A stretch of DNA of 64,000 nt from Denitratisoma sp. (GTDB taxonomy: Bacteria; Pseudomonadota; Gammaproteobacteria; Burkholderiales; Rhodocyclaceae). The position numbers and the translations under genes are program-made. Of this stretch, positions 7,977-17,879 are shown piece by piece; within the stretch, counting starts at the first letter, position 1, and each line of letters begins with the position of its first letter. The notes beneath the pieces were generated by a model. The model made no database searches and was not told the DNA's origin. It saw only the letters and a program-made list of their open reading frames with translations. Location of the stretch: NCBI GenBank assembly GCA_032027165.1, contig JAVSMO010000001.1, forward strand, positions 1,538,253 to 1,602,252, given 5' to 3'.

Positions 7977-8968
7977 GATCCGATCCGGCTGCTCACATAC
8001 TGCGCAACGCCTTCTTCCACCGTCGCGAATGGCGCCTCGTAGCCGGCCTGGCGCAGCAGCGACACGTCGGCCTCGGTGTAGCTCTGGTACTTGCCTTTCA
8101 GGGCCTCAGGGAAGGCAATGTATTCGATCACACCCGCCGCCCGCAGTTCCTCCAGCGAAAGGGGGGGCTCGCCCCTGGAGGCACGGCAGGCATTCACAGT
8201 GGCGACGGCAACGTCATTGAACGACTGCGCGCGGCCGGTGCCGAGGTTGTAGATGCCGGAGGCGCCGCTGTCGAGGAAATGCAGGTTCACCTTGACGACG
8301 TCGCCAATGAAGACGAAGTCGCGACGCTGCTCGCCATTGCCGTAGCCGTCGCAGCCCTCGAAGAGCCTGACCTTGCCCTCGGCCTGGTACTGGTTGAAGA
8401 AGTGGAAGGCCACCGAGGCCATGCGGCCCTTGTGCTGCTCGCGCGGGCCGTAGACGTTGAAATAGCGGAAGCCGGCGACCTGTGCGGAAAAGTCAGCCCG
8501 GGCGAGGCGGCGGCGCACGACCTGGTCGAAGAGGAACTTCGAATAGCCGTAGACGTTGAGCGGGGATTCGAACTCGCGCGACTCGCGGAAGACGCGGCCG
8601 CCGCCGTACACGGAAGCAGACGAGGCGTAGAGAAAGGGCACGTCCTGGTCGAGGCAGAAGTCGAGCAGTTCCAGGGAGTAGCGATAGTTGTTGTCCATCA
8701 TGTACTGGCCGTTGTGCTCCATCGTGTCGGAGCAGGCACCCTGGTGCAGCACCGCGTCGACCGCTCCGTCGAGCTCGCCCGCTGCCAGCGCCTCGGTGAA
8801 CTCGTTCTTGTCGAGATAGTCGGCGATCTCGCAATCGACCAGGTTGCGATACTTGTCGCCCTTGGAGAGGTTGTCGACGGCGATGATGTCGGTGACGCCG
8901 CGTTCGTTGAGCGCCTTCACCAGATTGGATCCTATGAAGCCGGCGGCGCCGGTCACGATGGTGTACAT
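7973..8968 (-). CDS. hldD: ADP-glyceromanno-heptose 6-epimerase
   Basis: The 331-residue protein is an extended SDR with the NAD(P)-binding GAAGFIGSN motif at 7-15 and the catalytic YGYSK (Tyr-x-x-x-Lys) near residue 140. It converts ADP-D-glycero-D-manno-heptose to the L-glycero form for inner-core LPS. A longer reading to 9001 would add [11 protein letters not shown] before the conserved [10 protein letters not shown] start, so the ATG at 8968 was chosen. It follows the heptose kinase gene after about 20 bases and overlaps cysM by four. Confidence 0.95.
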   Translation of the reverse strand: MYTIVTGAAGFIGSNLVKALNERGVTDIIAVDNLSKGDKYRNLVDCEIADYLDKNEFTEALAAGELDGAVDAVLHQGACSDTMEHNGQYMMDNNYRYSLELLDFCLDQDVPFLYASSASVYGGGRVFRESREFESPLNVYGYSKFLFDQVVRRRLARADFSAQVAGFRYFNVYGPREQHKGRMASVAFHFFNQYQAEGKVRLFEGCDGYGNGEQRRDFVFIGDVVKVNLHFLDSGASGIYNLGTGRAQSFNDVAVATVNACRASRGEPPLSLEELRAAGVIEYIAFPEALKGKYQSYTEADVSLLRQAGYEAPFATVEEGVAQYVSSRIGS

Positions 8969-8987
8969 GTCGGTCTTCTTCCGTTGG

Positions 8988-9926
8988 TCAGAGTGCGGCA
9001 CGCAATTCGTCGAGCTGCACGACGGCCGTGCCCAGCTTGCCGACGACGATGCCGGCCGTGCGGTTGGCCAGTCGCATCGCCGCGTGCAGGTCCGCGCCGC
9101 TCGCCAGCATCACCGCCAGGGTGGCGATGACGGTGTCGCCGGCGCCGCTTACATCATAAACCTCCCGCGCCTGGGCCGGTTCGTGCAAGGCCTCCTGGCC
9201 GCGGAACAGGGTCATACCCTCCTCGCTGCGCGTCACCAGCAGGGCCTCCAGGCCCAGCTCCCCGCGCAGGCGCGTCGCCTTGGCTTCGAGCTCGGCCTCG
9301 GAGACCCAGCGGCCGATCACCTGGCGCAGCTCGGCGCGGTTCGGCGTCAGCAGCGTGGCGCCGGCGTAGCGGGCGAAATCCTCGCCCTTCGGGTCCACCA
9401 GCACCGGTTTTCCGGCCGCACGCGCCAGCCGGATCATCTCGCCGATGTGGGCAAGGCCGCCCTTGCCGTAGTCGGACAGGATGACCGCATTGCAGTCCGG
9501 CAGCTGGCGTTCGAAATCCGCCAGCTTGGCGCGCAACACCTCGTGCGCGGGGCAGTTCTCGAAATCGATGCGCAGCAGCTGCTGCTGGCGGCCGACGACG
9601 CGCAGCTTGATGGTGGTCGACAGCTCAGCATCCTCGTGCAGGCTGGTCTCGATGCCCTCGGCCGCCATCAGCCGCGCCAGCGACCGGCCGGCCTCGTCGG
9701 CACCGACGACGGAGAGCAGCGTAACCTTCGCCCCCAGCGCCGCACAGTTGCGCGCGACGTTGGCGGCACCGCCGGGGCGCTCCTCGGTGCGCTCGACCTT
9801 GACCACCGGCACCGGCGCCTCGGGCGAGATGCGGCTGACTTCGCCGAACCAGTAGCGGTCGAGCATGACGTCGCCGACGACGAGAATGCGGGCCTTGGAG
9901 GTGTCGGGCAGCGTCAGCGTGCTCAT
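8988..9926 (-). CDS. rfaE1: D-glycero-beta-D-manno-heptose-7-phosphate kinase (RfaE domain I)
   Basis: The 312-residue protein is a PfkB/ribokinase-family kinase with [13 protein letters not shown] at the N-terminus, [12 protein letters not shown] for substrate binding, and [11 protein letters not shown] with the catalytic Asp near the C-terminus. It phosphorylates heptose-7-phosphate at C1 in ADP-heptose synthesis. Unlike E. coli HldE it lacks the C-terminal adenylyltransferase domain, so a separate rfaE2 gene is expected elsewhere. A reading extending to 10067 lies inside ugd and was rejected in favour of the ATG at 9926, which overlaps the ugd stop by four bases. Confidence 0.93.
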   Translation of the reverse strand: MSTLTLPDTSKARILVVGDVMLDRYWFGEVSRISPEAPVPVVKVERTEERPGGAANVARNCAALGAKVTLLSVVGADEAGRSLARLMAAEGIETSLHEDAELSTTIKLRVVGRQQQLLRIDFENCPAHEVLRAKLADFERQLPDCNAVILSDYGKGGLAHIGEMIRLARAAGKPVLVDPKGEDFARYAGATLLTPNRAELRQVIGRWVSEAELEAKATRLRGELGLEALLVTRSEEGMTLFRGQEALHEPAQAREVYDVSGAGDTVIATLAVMLASGADLHAAMRLANRTAGIVVGKLGTAVVQLDELRAAL

Positions 9927-11248
9927 TGCGACCTTCCTATCGCGTGGTATTCGATGCCGGCAGCGCGCATCTGCGCCGGATCGTAGAGGTTGCGCCCGTC
10001 GAAGACCAGCGGCGCCTTGAGACGGCGCTTCATGTCCTCGAAATCCGGGCTGCGGAATTCCTTCCATTCGGTGACGATCACCAGCGCGGCCGCGCCGTCG
10101 AGCGCCGCCATCGGCGAGTCGGCATAGGCGATGCGCGGCTCGGCGCCGAAGACGCGGCGGGCCTCGTCCATCGCCACCGGATCGTAGGCGCAGACGCGCG
10201 CGCCGCGCGCCAGCAGGTCGGCGATCACGCGGCGGCTGGGCGCCTCGCGCATGTCGTCGGTGTTGGGCTTGAAGGCCAGCCCCCAGAGGGCAAAGCTGCG
10301 GCCGGAGAGATCCTCGCCGAAGCGCCGCACGATCTTGCGGCCGAGCACACCCTTCTGGAATTCGTTGGCCGCCTCCACCGCTTCGAGGACGCGCAGCTCG
10401 CCCCCGGCGTCGCGCGCCGTGCGATTGAGCGCCTGCACATCTTTCGGGAAACAGGAGCCGCCGTAGCCGCAGCCCGGATAGAGGAACTGGTAGCCGATGC
10501 GCGGGTCGGCGCCGATGCCCTGCCTCACCTGCTCGATGTCGGCGCCCAGCCTCTCGGCCAGGTTGGCCAGCTCGTTCATGAAGGAAATGCGCGTCGCCAG
10601 CATGGCGTTGGCCGCATACTTCGTCAGCTCGGCCGAGCGCACGTCCATGACGATCAGCCGTTCATGGCTGCGCTGGAAGGGCGCGTAGAGCTGCCGCATC
10701 AGTTCGACCGCCCGCGCCTCCTCGGCCCCGACGATGATGCGGTCCGGGCGCATGAAGTCCTCCACCGCCGCCCCTTCCTTGAGGAACTCCGGGTTGGAAA
10801 CGACGCTGAATTCGGCCTTCAGGCCGCGCGCCGCCAGTTCCTCGGCCACCGCCGCGCGCACTTGGTCCGCCGTCCCGACCGGCACCGTCGACTTGTCCAC
10901 GATCACCTTGTAGCCGTCCATGTGGCGGCCGATCGAGCGGGCCGCCGAGACGACGTACTGCAGGTCGGCCGAGCCGTCCTCGTCGGGCGGCGTGCCCACC
11001 GCGATGAACTGCAGCAGTCCATGCGCCACTGCCTCCCTCGCGTCCGTGGTGAAGCGCAGGCGGCCGGCAGAGCGGTTGCGCGCGACCATCTCGAGCAGGC
11101 CCGGCTCGTGGATCGGCATGCCGCCGGCGTTGAGGACGCGAATCTTTTCCGCATCGAGATCCAGGCACAGCACGTCGTTGCCCACCTCGGCGAGACAGGT
11201 GCCGCTGACCAGGCCGACGTAGCCGGTGCCGATGACGGTAATCTTCAA
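9923..11248 (-). CDS. ugd: UDP-glucose 6-dehydrogenase
   Basis: The 441-residue enzyme begins [15 protein letters not shown], the NAD-binding glycine-rich motif, and carries the catalytic cysteine in GGSCFPKDV (Cys266), with [13 protein letters not shown] in the C-terminal UDP-binding domain. It oxidises UDP-glucose to UDP-glucuronate for capsule, exopolysaccharide or LPS core. The apparent start is TTG at 11248, preceded by GAGAGG six bases upstream. It lies 10 bases after lapB and overlaps the heptose kinase gene, consistent with one transcription unit for LPS precursors. Confidence 0.95.
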   Translation of the reverse strand: MKITVIGTGYVGLVSGTCLAEVGNDVLCLDLDAEKIRVLNAGGMPIHEPGLLEMVARNRSAGRLRFTTDAREAVAHGLLQFIAVGTPPDEDGSADLQYVVSAARSIGRHMDGYKVIVDKSTVPVGTADQVRAAVAEELAARGLKAEFSVVSNPEFLKEGAAVEDFMRPDRIIVGAEEARAVELMRQLYAPFQRSHERLIVMDVRSAELTKYAANAMLATRISFMNELANLAERLGADIEQVRQGIGADPRIGYQFLYPGCGYGGSCFPKDVQALNRTARDAGGELRVLEAVEAANEFQKGVLGRKIVRRFGEDLSGRSFALWGLAFKPNTDDMREAPSRRVIADLLARGARVCAYDPVAMDEARRVFGAEPRIAYADSPMAALDGAAALVIVTEWKEFRSPDFEDMKRRLKAPLVFDGRNLYDPAQMRAAGIEYHAIGRSQ

Positions 11249-11258
11249 GAATGGCCTC

Positions 11259-12434
11259 TCAGGGTGTCAGATCGAATTCTTCCGTGCGCCTTGGCGGATA
11301 GCTTTCCCAAGCGCCGCAGCCCGGGCAGCGCCAGTAGAACTGCCGCGCCTTGAAGCCGCAGCTGTCGCAGCGGTAGCGCGCCACCTTGCGCGTGTGGTTA
11401 TGAATCAGGTTCTTCACCAGCTCCAGGTCCGCACGCCGCTCGGGCGGCGCGACCAGGATCTGCGCCTCCAGCAGCTTGTCCAGGCCGAGCAGGGTCGGGT
11501 TGCGCCGCAGCTCGTCGCGCACCAGCTGGTAGGCCGCCTCGGGGCTCTCGTCGGCCAGTGCCCACTGGAAGGCGGCATCGAGCAAGTCGAGCGAAGGGGT
11601 TTGTGCAAGATAGCTGCGCAACAATTGCAGGCCCTGCTCGCTGCGCCCCAGTTTGCGATAGGACTCCATCAGCTTGGCGGCGACCAGTGCGATATACACC
11701 GGATTCTGCTGCTCGATGCGCTTCCAGGCCTCGATGGCGGCTTCGAGATCGCCGGCGGCGGCATGCAGGTCGCCGAGCAGGATGGTCGCGCGCACCGACT
11801 TGCGGTGCGTCGCCAGCGCCTCTTCAAGCAGGACCCGCGCCTCTCCGGGACGGGAGTTGCTGATCTCGGTAGCGGCAAGTTCGCAGTAAAAGTTGGCAAT
11901 CTCCTTTTGCCAGAGATGGCCGGAATGGTCGGGCAACTGGCGGGCGATGTCGATGGCCTTGCGCCACTCCTTCTCCTGCTGGTAGATCTCCAGCAGGAAA
12001 TTCAGGGCAGCCTCGTTCTGGCTGGTGCCGAGAAGGCCGGCGAAGATGTCCTCGGCACGATCGAGCAGGCCAGCCTTGAGGTAGTCGTGTCCCAACTCGG
12101 CCAGGGCATGCTGGCGCTGCTCCTCCTTCAGCCCCTCCCGCTCGACCAGATTCTGGTGCATGCGGATGGCGCGGTCCGTCTCTCCGCGGCGGCGGAACAG
12201 ATTGCCCAGGGCGAAATGCAATTCGGCCGTTTCAGGGTCGACCCTGGCTGCCTCGAGAAAGGCGTCGATCGCCTTGTCGGGCTGCTCGTTGAGAAGGAAA
12301 TTGAGCCCTTTGAAATAGGATTTCGGCAGGGCGCGCGACTCGCGCACGACGTGCCGGATATCGACGCGCGCGGCCATCCAACCCAGGGCGAAAAACAGCG
12401 GGATCGCCAGCAGCCACCACAGTTCGAATTCCAT
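11259..12434 (-). CDS. lapB: LPS assembly protein B (YciM)
   Basis: The 391-residue protein has one N-terminal membrane helix ([14 protein letters not shown]), about nine tetratricopeptide-like repeats, and a C-terminal rubredoxin-like metal site with two CxxC pairs (YRCDSCGF and WRCPGCGAW). This is the arrangement of LapB, which in E. coli controls LpxC turnover through FtsH and coordinates LPS synthesis with transport. It follows lapA after about 40 bases. Its proposed partner protease gene ftsH lies further along this same window (58.9-60.8 kb). Confidence 0.95.
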   Translation of the reverse strand: MEFELWWLLAIPLFFALGWMAARVDIRHVVRESRALPKSYFKGLNFLLNEQPDKAIDAFLEAARVDPETAELHFALGNLFRRRGETDRAIRMHQNLVEREGLKEEQRQHALAELGHDYLKAGLLDRAEDIFAGLLGTSQNEAALNFLLEIYQQEKEWRKAIDIARQLPDHSGHLWQKEIANFYCELAATEISNSRPGEARVLLEEALATHRKSVRATILLGDLHAAAGDLEAAIEAWKRIEQQNPVYIALVAAKLMESYRKLGRSEQGLQLLRSYLAQTPSLDLLDAAFQWALADESPEAAYQLVRDELRRNPTLLGLDKLLEAQILVAPPERRADLELVKNLIHNHTRKVARYRCDSCGFKARQFYWRCPGCGAWESYPPRRTEEFDLTP

Positions 12435-12477
12435 ATGCCGGGCCTGCCCTTCTCTTGTGTCTCGGAGGGACGCAGCC

Positions 12478-12735
12478 CTATTCCTGCCGCGCGCCCGCTT
12501 CCAGTTCCTGCCTCAGGCGGACGAGTTCCCGGCGCTGGCGCAGGAAGGTGCCGAGCGCGGCAGACAGCCCCGCAATCGCCCCGGCCGCGAAGAAGATCAA
12601 CATGACGGCGACCAGCGGCAGCGGCCAGGCTGCATCGAAGAAGAAATGCAGCGTGACCATGCTGCTGTTCTTCACTGCAAAGCCAAGCAACACGACGAAC
12701 AGCACGATGCGCAGCAGCCAGATGAGAATTTTCAT
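12478..12735 (-). CDS. lapA: LPS assembly protein A, DUF1049 membrane protein
   Basis: An 85-residue inner-membrane protein with two hydrophobic helices (ILIWLLRIVLFVVLLGFAV and the PLVAVMLIFFAAGAIAG segment) and a charged C-terminal cytoplasmic tail, the standard LapA layout. The ATG at 12735 gives the family-typical MKILIWLLRI start; an in-frame GTG at 12747 would add only MWID. It sits between a Rho-independent terminator after ihfB and lapB, so its transcription depends on readthrough or on a promoter that was not recognised. Confidence 0.92.
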   Translation of the reverse strand: MKILIWLLRIVLFVVLLGFAVKNSSMVTLHFFFDAAWPLPLVAVMLIFFAAGAIAGLSAALGTFLRQRRELVRLRQELEAGARQE

Positions 12736-12747
12736 GTCGATCCACAC

Positions 12748-12762
12748 GGCCGGTCCGGCCGG
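12748..12762 (-). repeat. GC-rich inverted repeat before lapA
   Basis: A perfect 7-bp inverted repeat, CGGCCGG-T-CCGGCCG, lies 12 bases upstream of the lapA ATG and 9 bases after the U-tract of the ihfB terminator. It could form a second hairpin next to the ribosome entry site. Confidence 0.5.
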
Positions 12763-12771
12763 GCACGCCTA

Positions 12772-12802
12772 AAAAAAGGGCGGCATCGCCAGACGCCGCC
12801 CG
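12772..12802 (-). terminator. Rho-independent terminator after ihfB
   Basis: The 7-bp stem GGGCGGC/GCCGCCC with a 10-base loop is followed on the minus strand by seven T residues. It lies 37 bases past the ihfB stop codon. Confidence 0.9.
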
Positions 12803-12838
12803 ATTCCATCAGATCAGTCCGGCAGCAAGCCGGGCCGA

Positions 12839-13123
12839 TCAGCCGAGCTGGTCCACGCGCTCGCGCAGCTCCTTGCCCGCCTTGAAGTGCGGCACGTATT
12901 TCTCGGGCACCTGCACCTTCTCGCCGGATTTCGGGTTGCGTCCGATGCGTGGCGGCCGGTAGTTCAGCGCAAAGCTGCCGAAGCCGCGAATCTCGATGCG
13001 ATCGCCGCGGGTGAGCGCGGCGGTCATGGCATCGAGAATCATCTTGACGGCGTAATCGGCATCCTTGGCGACCAATTGCGGGAAGCGTCCCGCCAGTTTC
13101 GCGATGAGTTCCGACTTCGTCAT
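12839..13123 (-). CDS. ihfB: integration host factor beta subunit
   Basis: The 94-residue protein is a DNABII family member beginning [11 protein letters not shown], with the DNA-minor-groove arm around [15 protein letters not shown] and the conserved Pro-containing [12 protein letters not shown]. It pairs with IhfA to bend DNA at specific sites, affecting recombination, replication and transcription. It follows rpsA by 15 bases, as in E. coli and most proteobacteria, and ends at a strong terminator. Confidence 0.95.
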   Translation of the reverse strand: MTKSELIAKLAGRFPQLVAKDADYAVKMILDAMTAALTRGDRIEIRGFGSFALNYRPPRIGRNPKSGEKVQVPEKYVPHFKAGKELRERVDQLG

Positions 13124-13138
13124 GTTCGCCTGATGAGG

Positions 13139-14851
13139 TTATTGCTGGGTATTGCCGAGCTTGGCTTTCAGCAGGGCGCCGAGGTTGGTCGTGCCGCTGG
13201 ACGCGGACGATTCGCTCTGGAACTTCTGCATGGCCTCGTTCTGCTCGGCCTGGTCCTTGGCCTTGATCGACAGGTTGATCGAACGCGACTTGCGGTCCAC
13301 GTTGATGATCATGGCGTCGAGAACGTCGCCTTCCTTGACGAGGGTGCGCAGGTCCTCGACGCGCTCGCGGGCGGCCTCGGAGGCGCGCAGGTAGCCCTCG
13401 ACCTCTTCGGACAGCTGCACCACCGCGCCACGGGCATCGACGCTCTTCACCGTGCCCTTGACGACGCTGTTCTTGTCGTGGGTGGCGATGAAGTTGGTGA
13501 AGGGGTCGCCCTCCAGCTGTTTGATGCCCAGCGAGATGCGCTCGCGTTCGACGTCGATGGCCAGCACCACGGCCTCGACCTCGTCGCCCTTCTTGAAGTT
13601 GCGCACGGCCTCCTCGCCGGCCGCCGACCAGGACAGGTCGGACAGGTGCACCAGGCCGTCGATGTTGCCGGGCAGGCCGATGAAGATGCCGAAGTCGGTG
13701 ATCGACTTGATCTGGCCGCGCACCTTGTCGCCCTTCTTGTGGTTCATCGAGAACTCGTCCCACGGGTTCGGCAGGCACTGCTTCATGCCCAGCGAAATGC
13801 GGCGGCGATCCTCGTCGATCTCCAGGATCATCACCTCGACCTCGTCGCCCAACTGGACGACCTTGGAGGGATGCACGTTCTTGTTGGTCCAGTCCATCTC
13901 GGAGACATGCACCAGGCCTTCGATGCCCTGTTCCACCTCGACGAAAGCGCCGTAGTCGGTGAGGTTGGTGACCTTACCGAACAGGCGGGTGCCCTGCGGG
14001 TAGCGACGCGAGATGCCGACCCACGGATCTTCGCCGAGTTGCTTGAGGCCGAGGGAGACGCGGTTCTTCTCCTGGTCGAACTTTAGCACCTTGGCCTGCA
14101 CCTCGTCGCCCACGTTGAGGACTTCCGAGGGATGACGCACGCGGCGCCAGGCCAGGTCGGTGATGTGCAGCAGGCCGTCGATGCCGCCGAGGTCGACGAA
14201 CGCGCCGTAGTCGGTGATGTTCTTGACGATGCCCTTGACGACGGTGCCTTCCTTCAGATTGGCGAGCAGCTGTTCGCGCTCCTCGCCGGCGGAGGCTTCG
14301 AGCACGGCGCGGCGCGACACGACGACGTTGTTGCGCTTGCGGTCGAGCTTGATGACCTTGAATTCGAATTCCTTGTTCTCGTAGGGCGTGGTGTCCTTGA
14401 CCGGGCGGACATCCACCAGCGAGCCGGGCAGGAAGGCGCGGATGCCGTTGGTCATGACCGTCAGGCCGCCCTTCACCTTGCCGTTGATGACGCCCTTGAC
14501 CAGGGCGCCTTCGTTGAGCGCCTTCTCCAGGTCGTTCCAGGCGGCAATGCGCTTGGCCTTCTCGCGCGACAGGCGCGTCTCGCCATAGCCGTCCTCGAGC
14601 ATCTCGATGGCGACGCTGACGTAGTCGCCCGGCTTGACCTCGACCTCGCCGCGGTCGTTGCGGAATTCGTCGATGGTGATGAAGCTCTCGGACTTGAGAC
14701 CGGCGTTCACGACCACGAAGTTCTGGTCGATGCGGACGACTTCGGCGGTGATCACCTCGCCTGCGCGCATCTCCTGGCGCGACAGGCTTTCTTCAAAGAG
14801 GGCGGCAAAGCTTTCCGGGGTCGAGGCGGGGGTAGAAGTTGCAATAGACAT
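13139..14851 (-). CDS. rpsA: 30S ribosomal protein S1
   Basis: The 570-residue protein contains six tandem S1/OB-fold RNA-binding repeats, visible as recurring [20 protein letters not shown] blocks (for instance [18 protein letters not shown] and [19 protein letters not shown]). The first two repeats are the more divergent, ribosome-docking ones. S1 recruits mRNAs with weak Shine-Dalgarno sequences. The leader before its own ATG is A/U-rich (TTTAATAATTT) and has only a distant AGG, as expected for a gene whose product controls its own translation. Its order after aroA-cmk and before ihfB is the conserved cmk-rpsA-ihfB arrangement. Confidence 0.97.
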   Translation of the reverse strand: MSIATSTPASTPESFAALFEESLSRQEMRAGEVITAEVVRIDQNFVVVNAGLKSESFITIDEFRNDRGEVEVKPGDYVSVAIEMLEDGYGETRLSREKAKRIAAWNDLEKALNEGALVKGVINGKVKGGLTVMTNGIRAFLPGSLVDVRPVKDTTPYENKEFEFKVIKLDRKRNNVVVSRRAVLEASAGEEREQLLANLKEGTVVKGIVKNITDYGAFVDLGGIDGLLHITDLAWRRVRHPSEVLNVGDEVQAKVLKFDQEKNRVSLGLKQLGEDPWVGISRRYPQGTRLFGKVTNLTDYGAFVEVEQGIEGLVHVSEMDWTNKNVHPSKVVQLGDEVEVMILEIDEDRRRISLGMKQCLPNPWDEFSMNHKKGDKVRGQIKSITDFGIFIGLPGNIDGLVHLSDLSWSAAGEEAVRNFKKGDEVEAVVLAIDVERERISLGIKQLEGDPFTNFIATHDKNSVVKGTVKSVDARGAVVQLSEEVEGYLRASEAARERVEDLRTLVKEGDVLDAMIINVDRKSRSINLSIKAKDQAEQNEAMQKFQSESSASSGTTNLGALLKAKLGNTQQ

Positions 14852-14915
14852 AAATTATTAAACCTAACGCCGGCCAAAAAGGGACGGCTCTTGTAAGTTG
14901 AACATCGCCGCAAAG

Positions 14916-14934
14916 AAAAAACCGCGCACTGCGG
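14916..14934 (-). terminator. possible terminator after aroA-cmk
   Basis: A short CCGC/GCGG stem with a 5-base loop is followed by six T residues on the minus strand, between aroA-cmk and rpsA. The stem is short, so it may only attenuate. The 187-bp gap (14852-15038) should also hold an rpsA promoter, but no convincing -35/-10 pair was seen. Confidence 0.45.
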
Positions 14935-15038
14935 CAGGGTAGCCCTGCATCAAACAATCAGTCGATTGACCCGCCCGCCGGGCGGCACCTGCTGCGCCAT
15001 CGCCTTCGCGACACCACGCCTGCGGCGCTTCCGTTGTT

Positions 15039-16994
15039 TCAGGAGCGCGCCGCAGCTTGCGGCAAACGTTGCCGGACTCGTTCGACAACCCAGGCGACGG
15101 CCTCATCGACCGTCATTGCCGTGGTGTCGAGCAACTCGGCATCCGCGCATTTCTGCAGGGGGGCGATCGCCCGCGCGCTGTCGCGCGCATCACGTTCACG
15201 CAGATCCTGCAAAAGGGTATCAATGCTAACAGACATTCCTTTGTCGATCAACTGTTTATAGCGCCGCTCGGCACGCGCCTCGGCCGTTGCCGTCAGGAAG
15301 ACCTTGAGGGGGGCATCGGGGAAGACCACCGAACCCATGTCGCGCCCCTCTGCAACCAGGCCCGGCGCCTGCCGGTAGGCGCGCTGGCGCCCGAGCAGGG
15401 CGGCCCGGACGGCCGGAAAGGCGGCCACTTTCGAGGATCCTGCCGAGCATGCCTCGCTGCGGATGGCTTCGGTCGCCTCCTCGCCGCCGAGCAGGATGCG
15501 GCCGCCCTCGAAGGCCGCCGGCAGGGTCTCGGCGATGCGCGCCAGGGCCGCGCCGTCGTCCAACGCCACGTTGGCCCGCAAGGCGGCCAGGGCCACCAGG
15601 CGGTAGAGGGCGCCGCTGTCCAGATAGTGAAAGCCCAACGCTTCCGCCACCCGGGCCGCCACCGTGCCCTTGCCGGAAGCCGAGGGGCCGTCGATGGCGA
15701 TCACCGGCGCCAGCAGGCCGGCGAAGCGCTCGAAGTAGTCCGGAAAGGTCTTGTTCACGCACTTCGGGTCGTTGATGCGCACCGGTACCCCGCCCAGGCA
15801 GGCCAGCGAGAAGCACATCGCCATGCGGTGGTCGTCGTAGGTGTCGATGACGGCGTTCGGCGACAAAGTCAGTCCCGGGGAGACGGCGATGAAGTCCGCG
15901 CCCTCCTCCACCGTCGCACCGAGCTTGCGCAACTCGGTGGCCATGGCGGCGATGCGGTCGGTTTCCTTGACCCGCCAGCTGGCGATGTTTCCGAGTCGCG
16001 TCGTACCCTCGGCGAAGAGTGCCGCCACGGCCAGGGTCATGGCGGCGTCCGGGATGTGGTTGCAGTCGAGGTCGATGGCTTTCAGCCGGCCGCCCTTCGG
16101 CGCGGCAGCTTCGATCCAGTTGGGCCCCATCGCCACCAGCGCACCCATCCCCGCAAGCGCTTCGGCGAAACGCACGTCGCCCTGGATGCTGTCCCGTCCC
16201 ACCCCCTCGACGCGCACCGGCCCGCCGGCGATCGCCCCCGCCGCCAGGAAATACGAGGCGGCGGAAGCGTCGCCCTCGACGAACAGCGTGCCCGGACTGC
16301 GGTAGCGGGCACCGGCCGGGATACGGAAGGCGCGCCAGCTTTCCCGCTCGACGTTTACGCCGAAGCGCGCCATCAGGTTCAGCGTGATGTCGATGTAGGG
16401 CTTGGAGATGAGCTCGCCGGCCACCTCCACCGTCTCCCCTGCGCCGGTCAGCGGCAACGCCATCAGGAGCGCTGTGAGGAACTGGCTGGAAGCCTCGCCG
16501 CGCACCGTGACCCGGCCGCCGGCCTTGATCGCTGCCGGTTGGATTTGCAGAGGCGGGAAGCCTTCGTTGCCGAGATAGCGGATGTCGGCGCCAATCTGGC
16601 GCAGCGCGTCCACCAGATCGCCGATCGGCCGCTCGTGCATGCGCGGCACGCCGGAGAGCCGGTAATGGCCGTTCGAGAGCGCCAGTGCCGCCGTCAGCGG
16701 ACGAAAGGCCGTGCCGGCATTGCCGAGGAACAGCTCCGCCTGCTTGACCCGGAAGGCGCCGCCGGCGCCATGCACGCGGAAGTCGTTGCCCTCCCCACGC
16801 CGCCAATCGATGCCGAGCGCCTTGAGAGCCTCGAGCATGCGCTCGACGTCGTCTGAGAGCAGCAAGTCGCGTATGTCGGTCTCGCCCTCGGCCAGGGCAG
16901 CGAGCAGCAGGAAGCGGTTGGAGATGCTCTTCGATCCGGGCAGCCGCACCGTGCCCGATGCGTGGCGCGCGGGAGCGAGGTCGAGAAATTCCAT
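15039..16994 (-). CDS. aroA-cmk: fused EPSP synthase / cytidylate kinase
   Basis: One 651-residue frame encodes two enzymes. Residues 1 to about 430 are 3-phosphoshikimate 1-carboxyvinyltransferase, with [29 protein letters not shown] and [13 protein letters not shown]. Immediately after FERFAGLL comes cytidylate kinase, starting [16 protein letters not shown] (P-loop), with [14 protein letters not shown] and the Arg-rich [11 protein letters not shown]. The first part makes EPSP in the shikimate pathway, and the second phosphorylates CMP/dCMP. The fusion has practically no linker. The ATG at 16994 overlaps the tyrA stop (TGATG); the longer frame to 17375 is antisense-like sequence inside tyrA. 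Bifunctional AroA/Cmk proteins are known in several betaproteobacteria. Confidence 0.95.
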   Translation of the reverse strand: MEFLDLAPARHASGTVRLPGSKSISNRFLLLAALAEGETDIRDLLLSDDVERMLEALKALGIDWRRGEGNDFRVHGAGGAFRVKQAELFLGNAGTAFRPLTAALALSNGHYRLSGVPRMHERPIGDLVDALRQIGADIRYLGNEGFPPLQIQPAAIKAGGRVTVRGEASSQFLTALLMALPLTGAGETVEVAGELISKPYIDITLNLMARFGVNVERESWRAFRIPAGARYRSPGTLFVEGDASAASYFLAAGAIAGGPVRVEGVGRDSIQGDVRFAEALAGMGALVAMGPNWIEAAAPKGGRLKAIDLDCNHIPDAAMTLAVAALFAEGTTRLGNIASWRVKETDRIAAMATELRKLGATVEEGADFIAVSPGLTLSPNAVIDTYDDHRMAMCFSLACLGGVPVRINDPKCVNKTFPDYFERFAGLLAPVIAIDGPSASGKGTVAARVAEALGFHYLDSGALYRLVALAALRANVALDDGAALARIAETLPAAFEGGRILLGGEEATEAIRSEACSAGSSKVAAFPAVRAALLGRQRAYRQAPGLVAEGRDMGSVVFPDAPLKVFLTATAEARAERRYKQLIDKGMSVSIDTLLQDLRERDARDSARAIAPLQKCADAELLDTTAMTVDEAVAWVVERVRQRLPQAAARS

Positions 16995-17872
16995 CAGGAC
17001 AGCTTGCCCTCGGCCCAGGCGCGGCGCACGGTGCGCGCCTCGTCGAAGACGGCCTCGAGGGCGGCGGCGTCGCCGGACAATAGCGCCTGGCGCAATTCGT
17101 CCAGCTGGCGCTGGTACTGCTCGAGTTCGCCCAACAGGGCCGTCCTGTTGGCGATGCAGATGTCGCGCCACATCTCGGGATGGCTGGCGGCGATGCGCGT
17201 GAAGTCGCGGAAGCCGCTGGCGGCGAAGCGGAAGAACTCCTCGCGGTTCTCGCGCTGCGCCAGGTCGTGCACAAGGGCGAACGAAAGCAGGTGCGGCAGG
17301 TGGCTCACGGCGGCGAACACCTGGTCGTGGCGCGCCGGCGCCATCTCGTGCACGGTGGCACCGCAGGTAGCCCATGCTGCGCGCACGCGCTCGACCGCCT
17401 CGGGAGCGTTCTCCGGCAGCGGCGTCAGCACCACCTTGCGCCCGACGTAGAGGTCGGCCTTCGCCGCCGCCGCGCCGCTGTTCTCCGCCCCGGCGATGGG
17501 ATGGGCCGGCACGAAATGCGAGAGATGCTTCGGCAAGTATTGGCGGACAGCAGCGACGACGTCGCTTTTGGTGCTGCCGCCGTCGGTGATGGCCGTCCGC
17601 GGGCCGAGGTGCAGCGCCATCGCCTGCATCAGCGCCGGCATCTGGCCGACCGGGGTGGCGAGGAGGACAAGATCAGCATCGCGCAGCGTGGCGGCATCGC
17701 AGGCGCCGATGCGGTTGATGATGCCCAGGCGCAGCGCCTCGTCGAGCGTGGCCCGGCTGCGGCCGATGCCGACCACCTCGCCCGCCGCCCCGGCCTGCTT
17801 CAGTGCCAGGGCAAACGAGCCGCCGATCAGGCCGACGCCGAAGACGACAACTCTGTCGAGGCGGAAGCCCAT
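16994..17872 (-). CDS. tyrA: prephenate dehydrogenase
   Basis: The 292-residue protein starts with the NAD-binding motif [17 protein letters not shown] and contains the conserved [11 protein letters not shown] and [15 protein letters not shown] segments with the catalytic His, plus the all-alpha dimerisation domain ([13 protein letters not shown]). It converts prephenate to 4-hydroxyphenylpyruvate for tyrosine. There is no chorismate mutase or ACT domain, so chorismate mutase activity must come from PheA nearby. It overlaps aroA-cmk by one base and lies 7 bases after hisC. Confidence 0.95.
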   Translation of the reverse strand: MGFRLDRVVVFGVGLIGGSFALALKQAGAAGEVVGIGRSRATLDEALRLGIINRIGACDAATLRDADLVLLATPVGQMPALMQAMALHLGPRTAITDGGSTKSDVVAAVRQYLPKHLSHFVPAHPIAGAENSGAAAAKADLYVGRKVVLTPLPENAPEAVERVRAAWATCGATVHEMAPARHDQVFAAVSHLPHLLSFALVHDLAQRENREEFFRFAASGFRDFTRIAASHPEMWRDICIANRTALLGELEQYQRQLDELRQALLSGDAAALEAVFDEARTVRRAWAEGKLS

Positions 17873-17879
17873 CAGCGTG

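Noticed and set aside
15039..17375. 778-residue version of AroA-Cmk
   Set aside because: The extra 127 N-terminal residues lie inside tyrA in another frame and are Arg/Pro-rich; the family start is at 16994.
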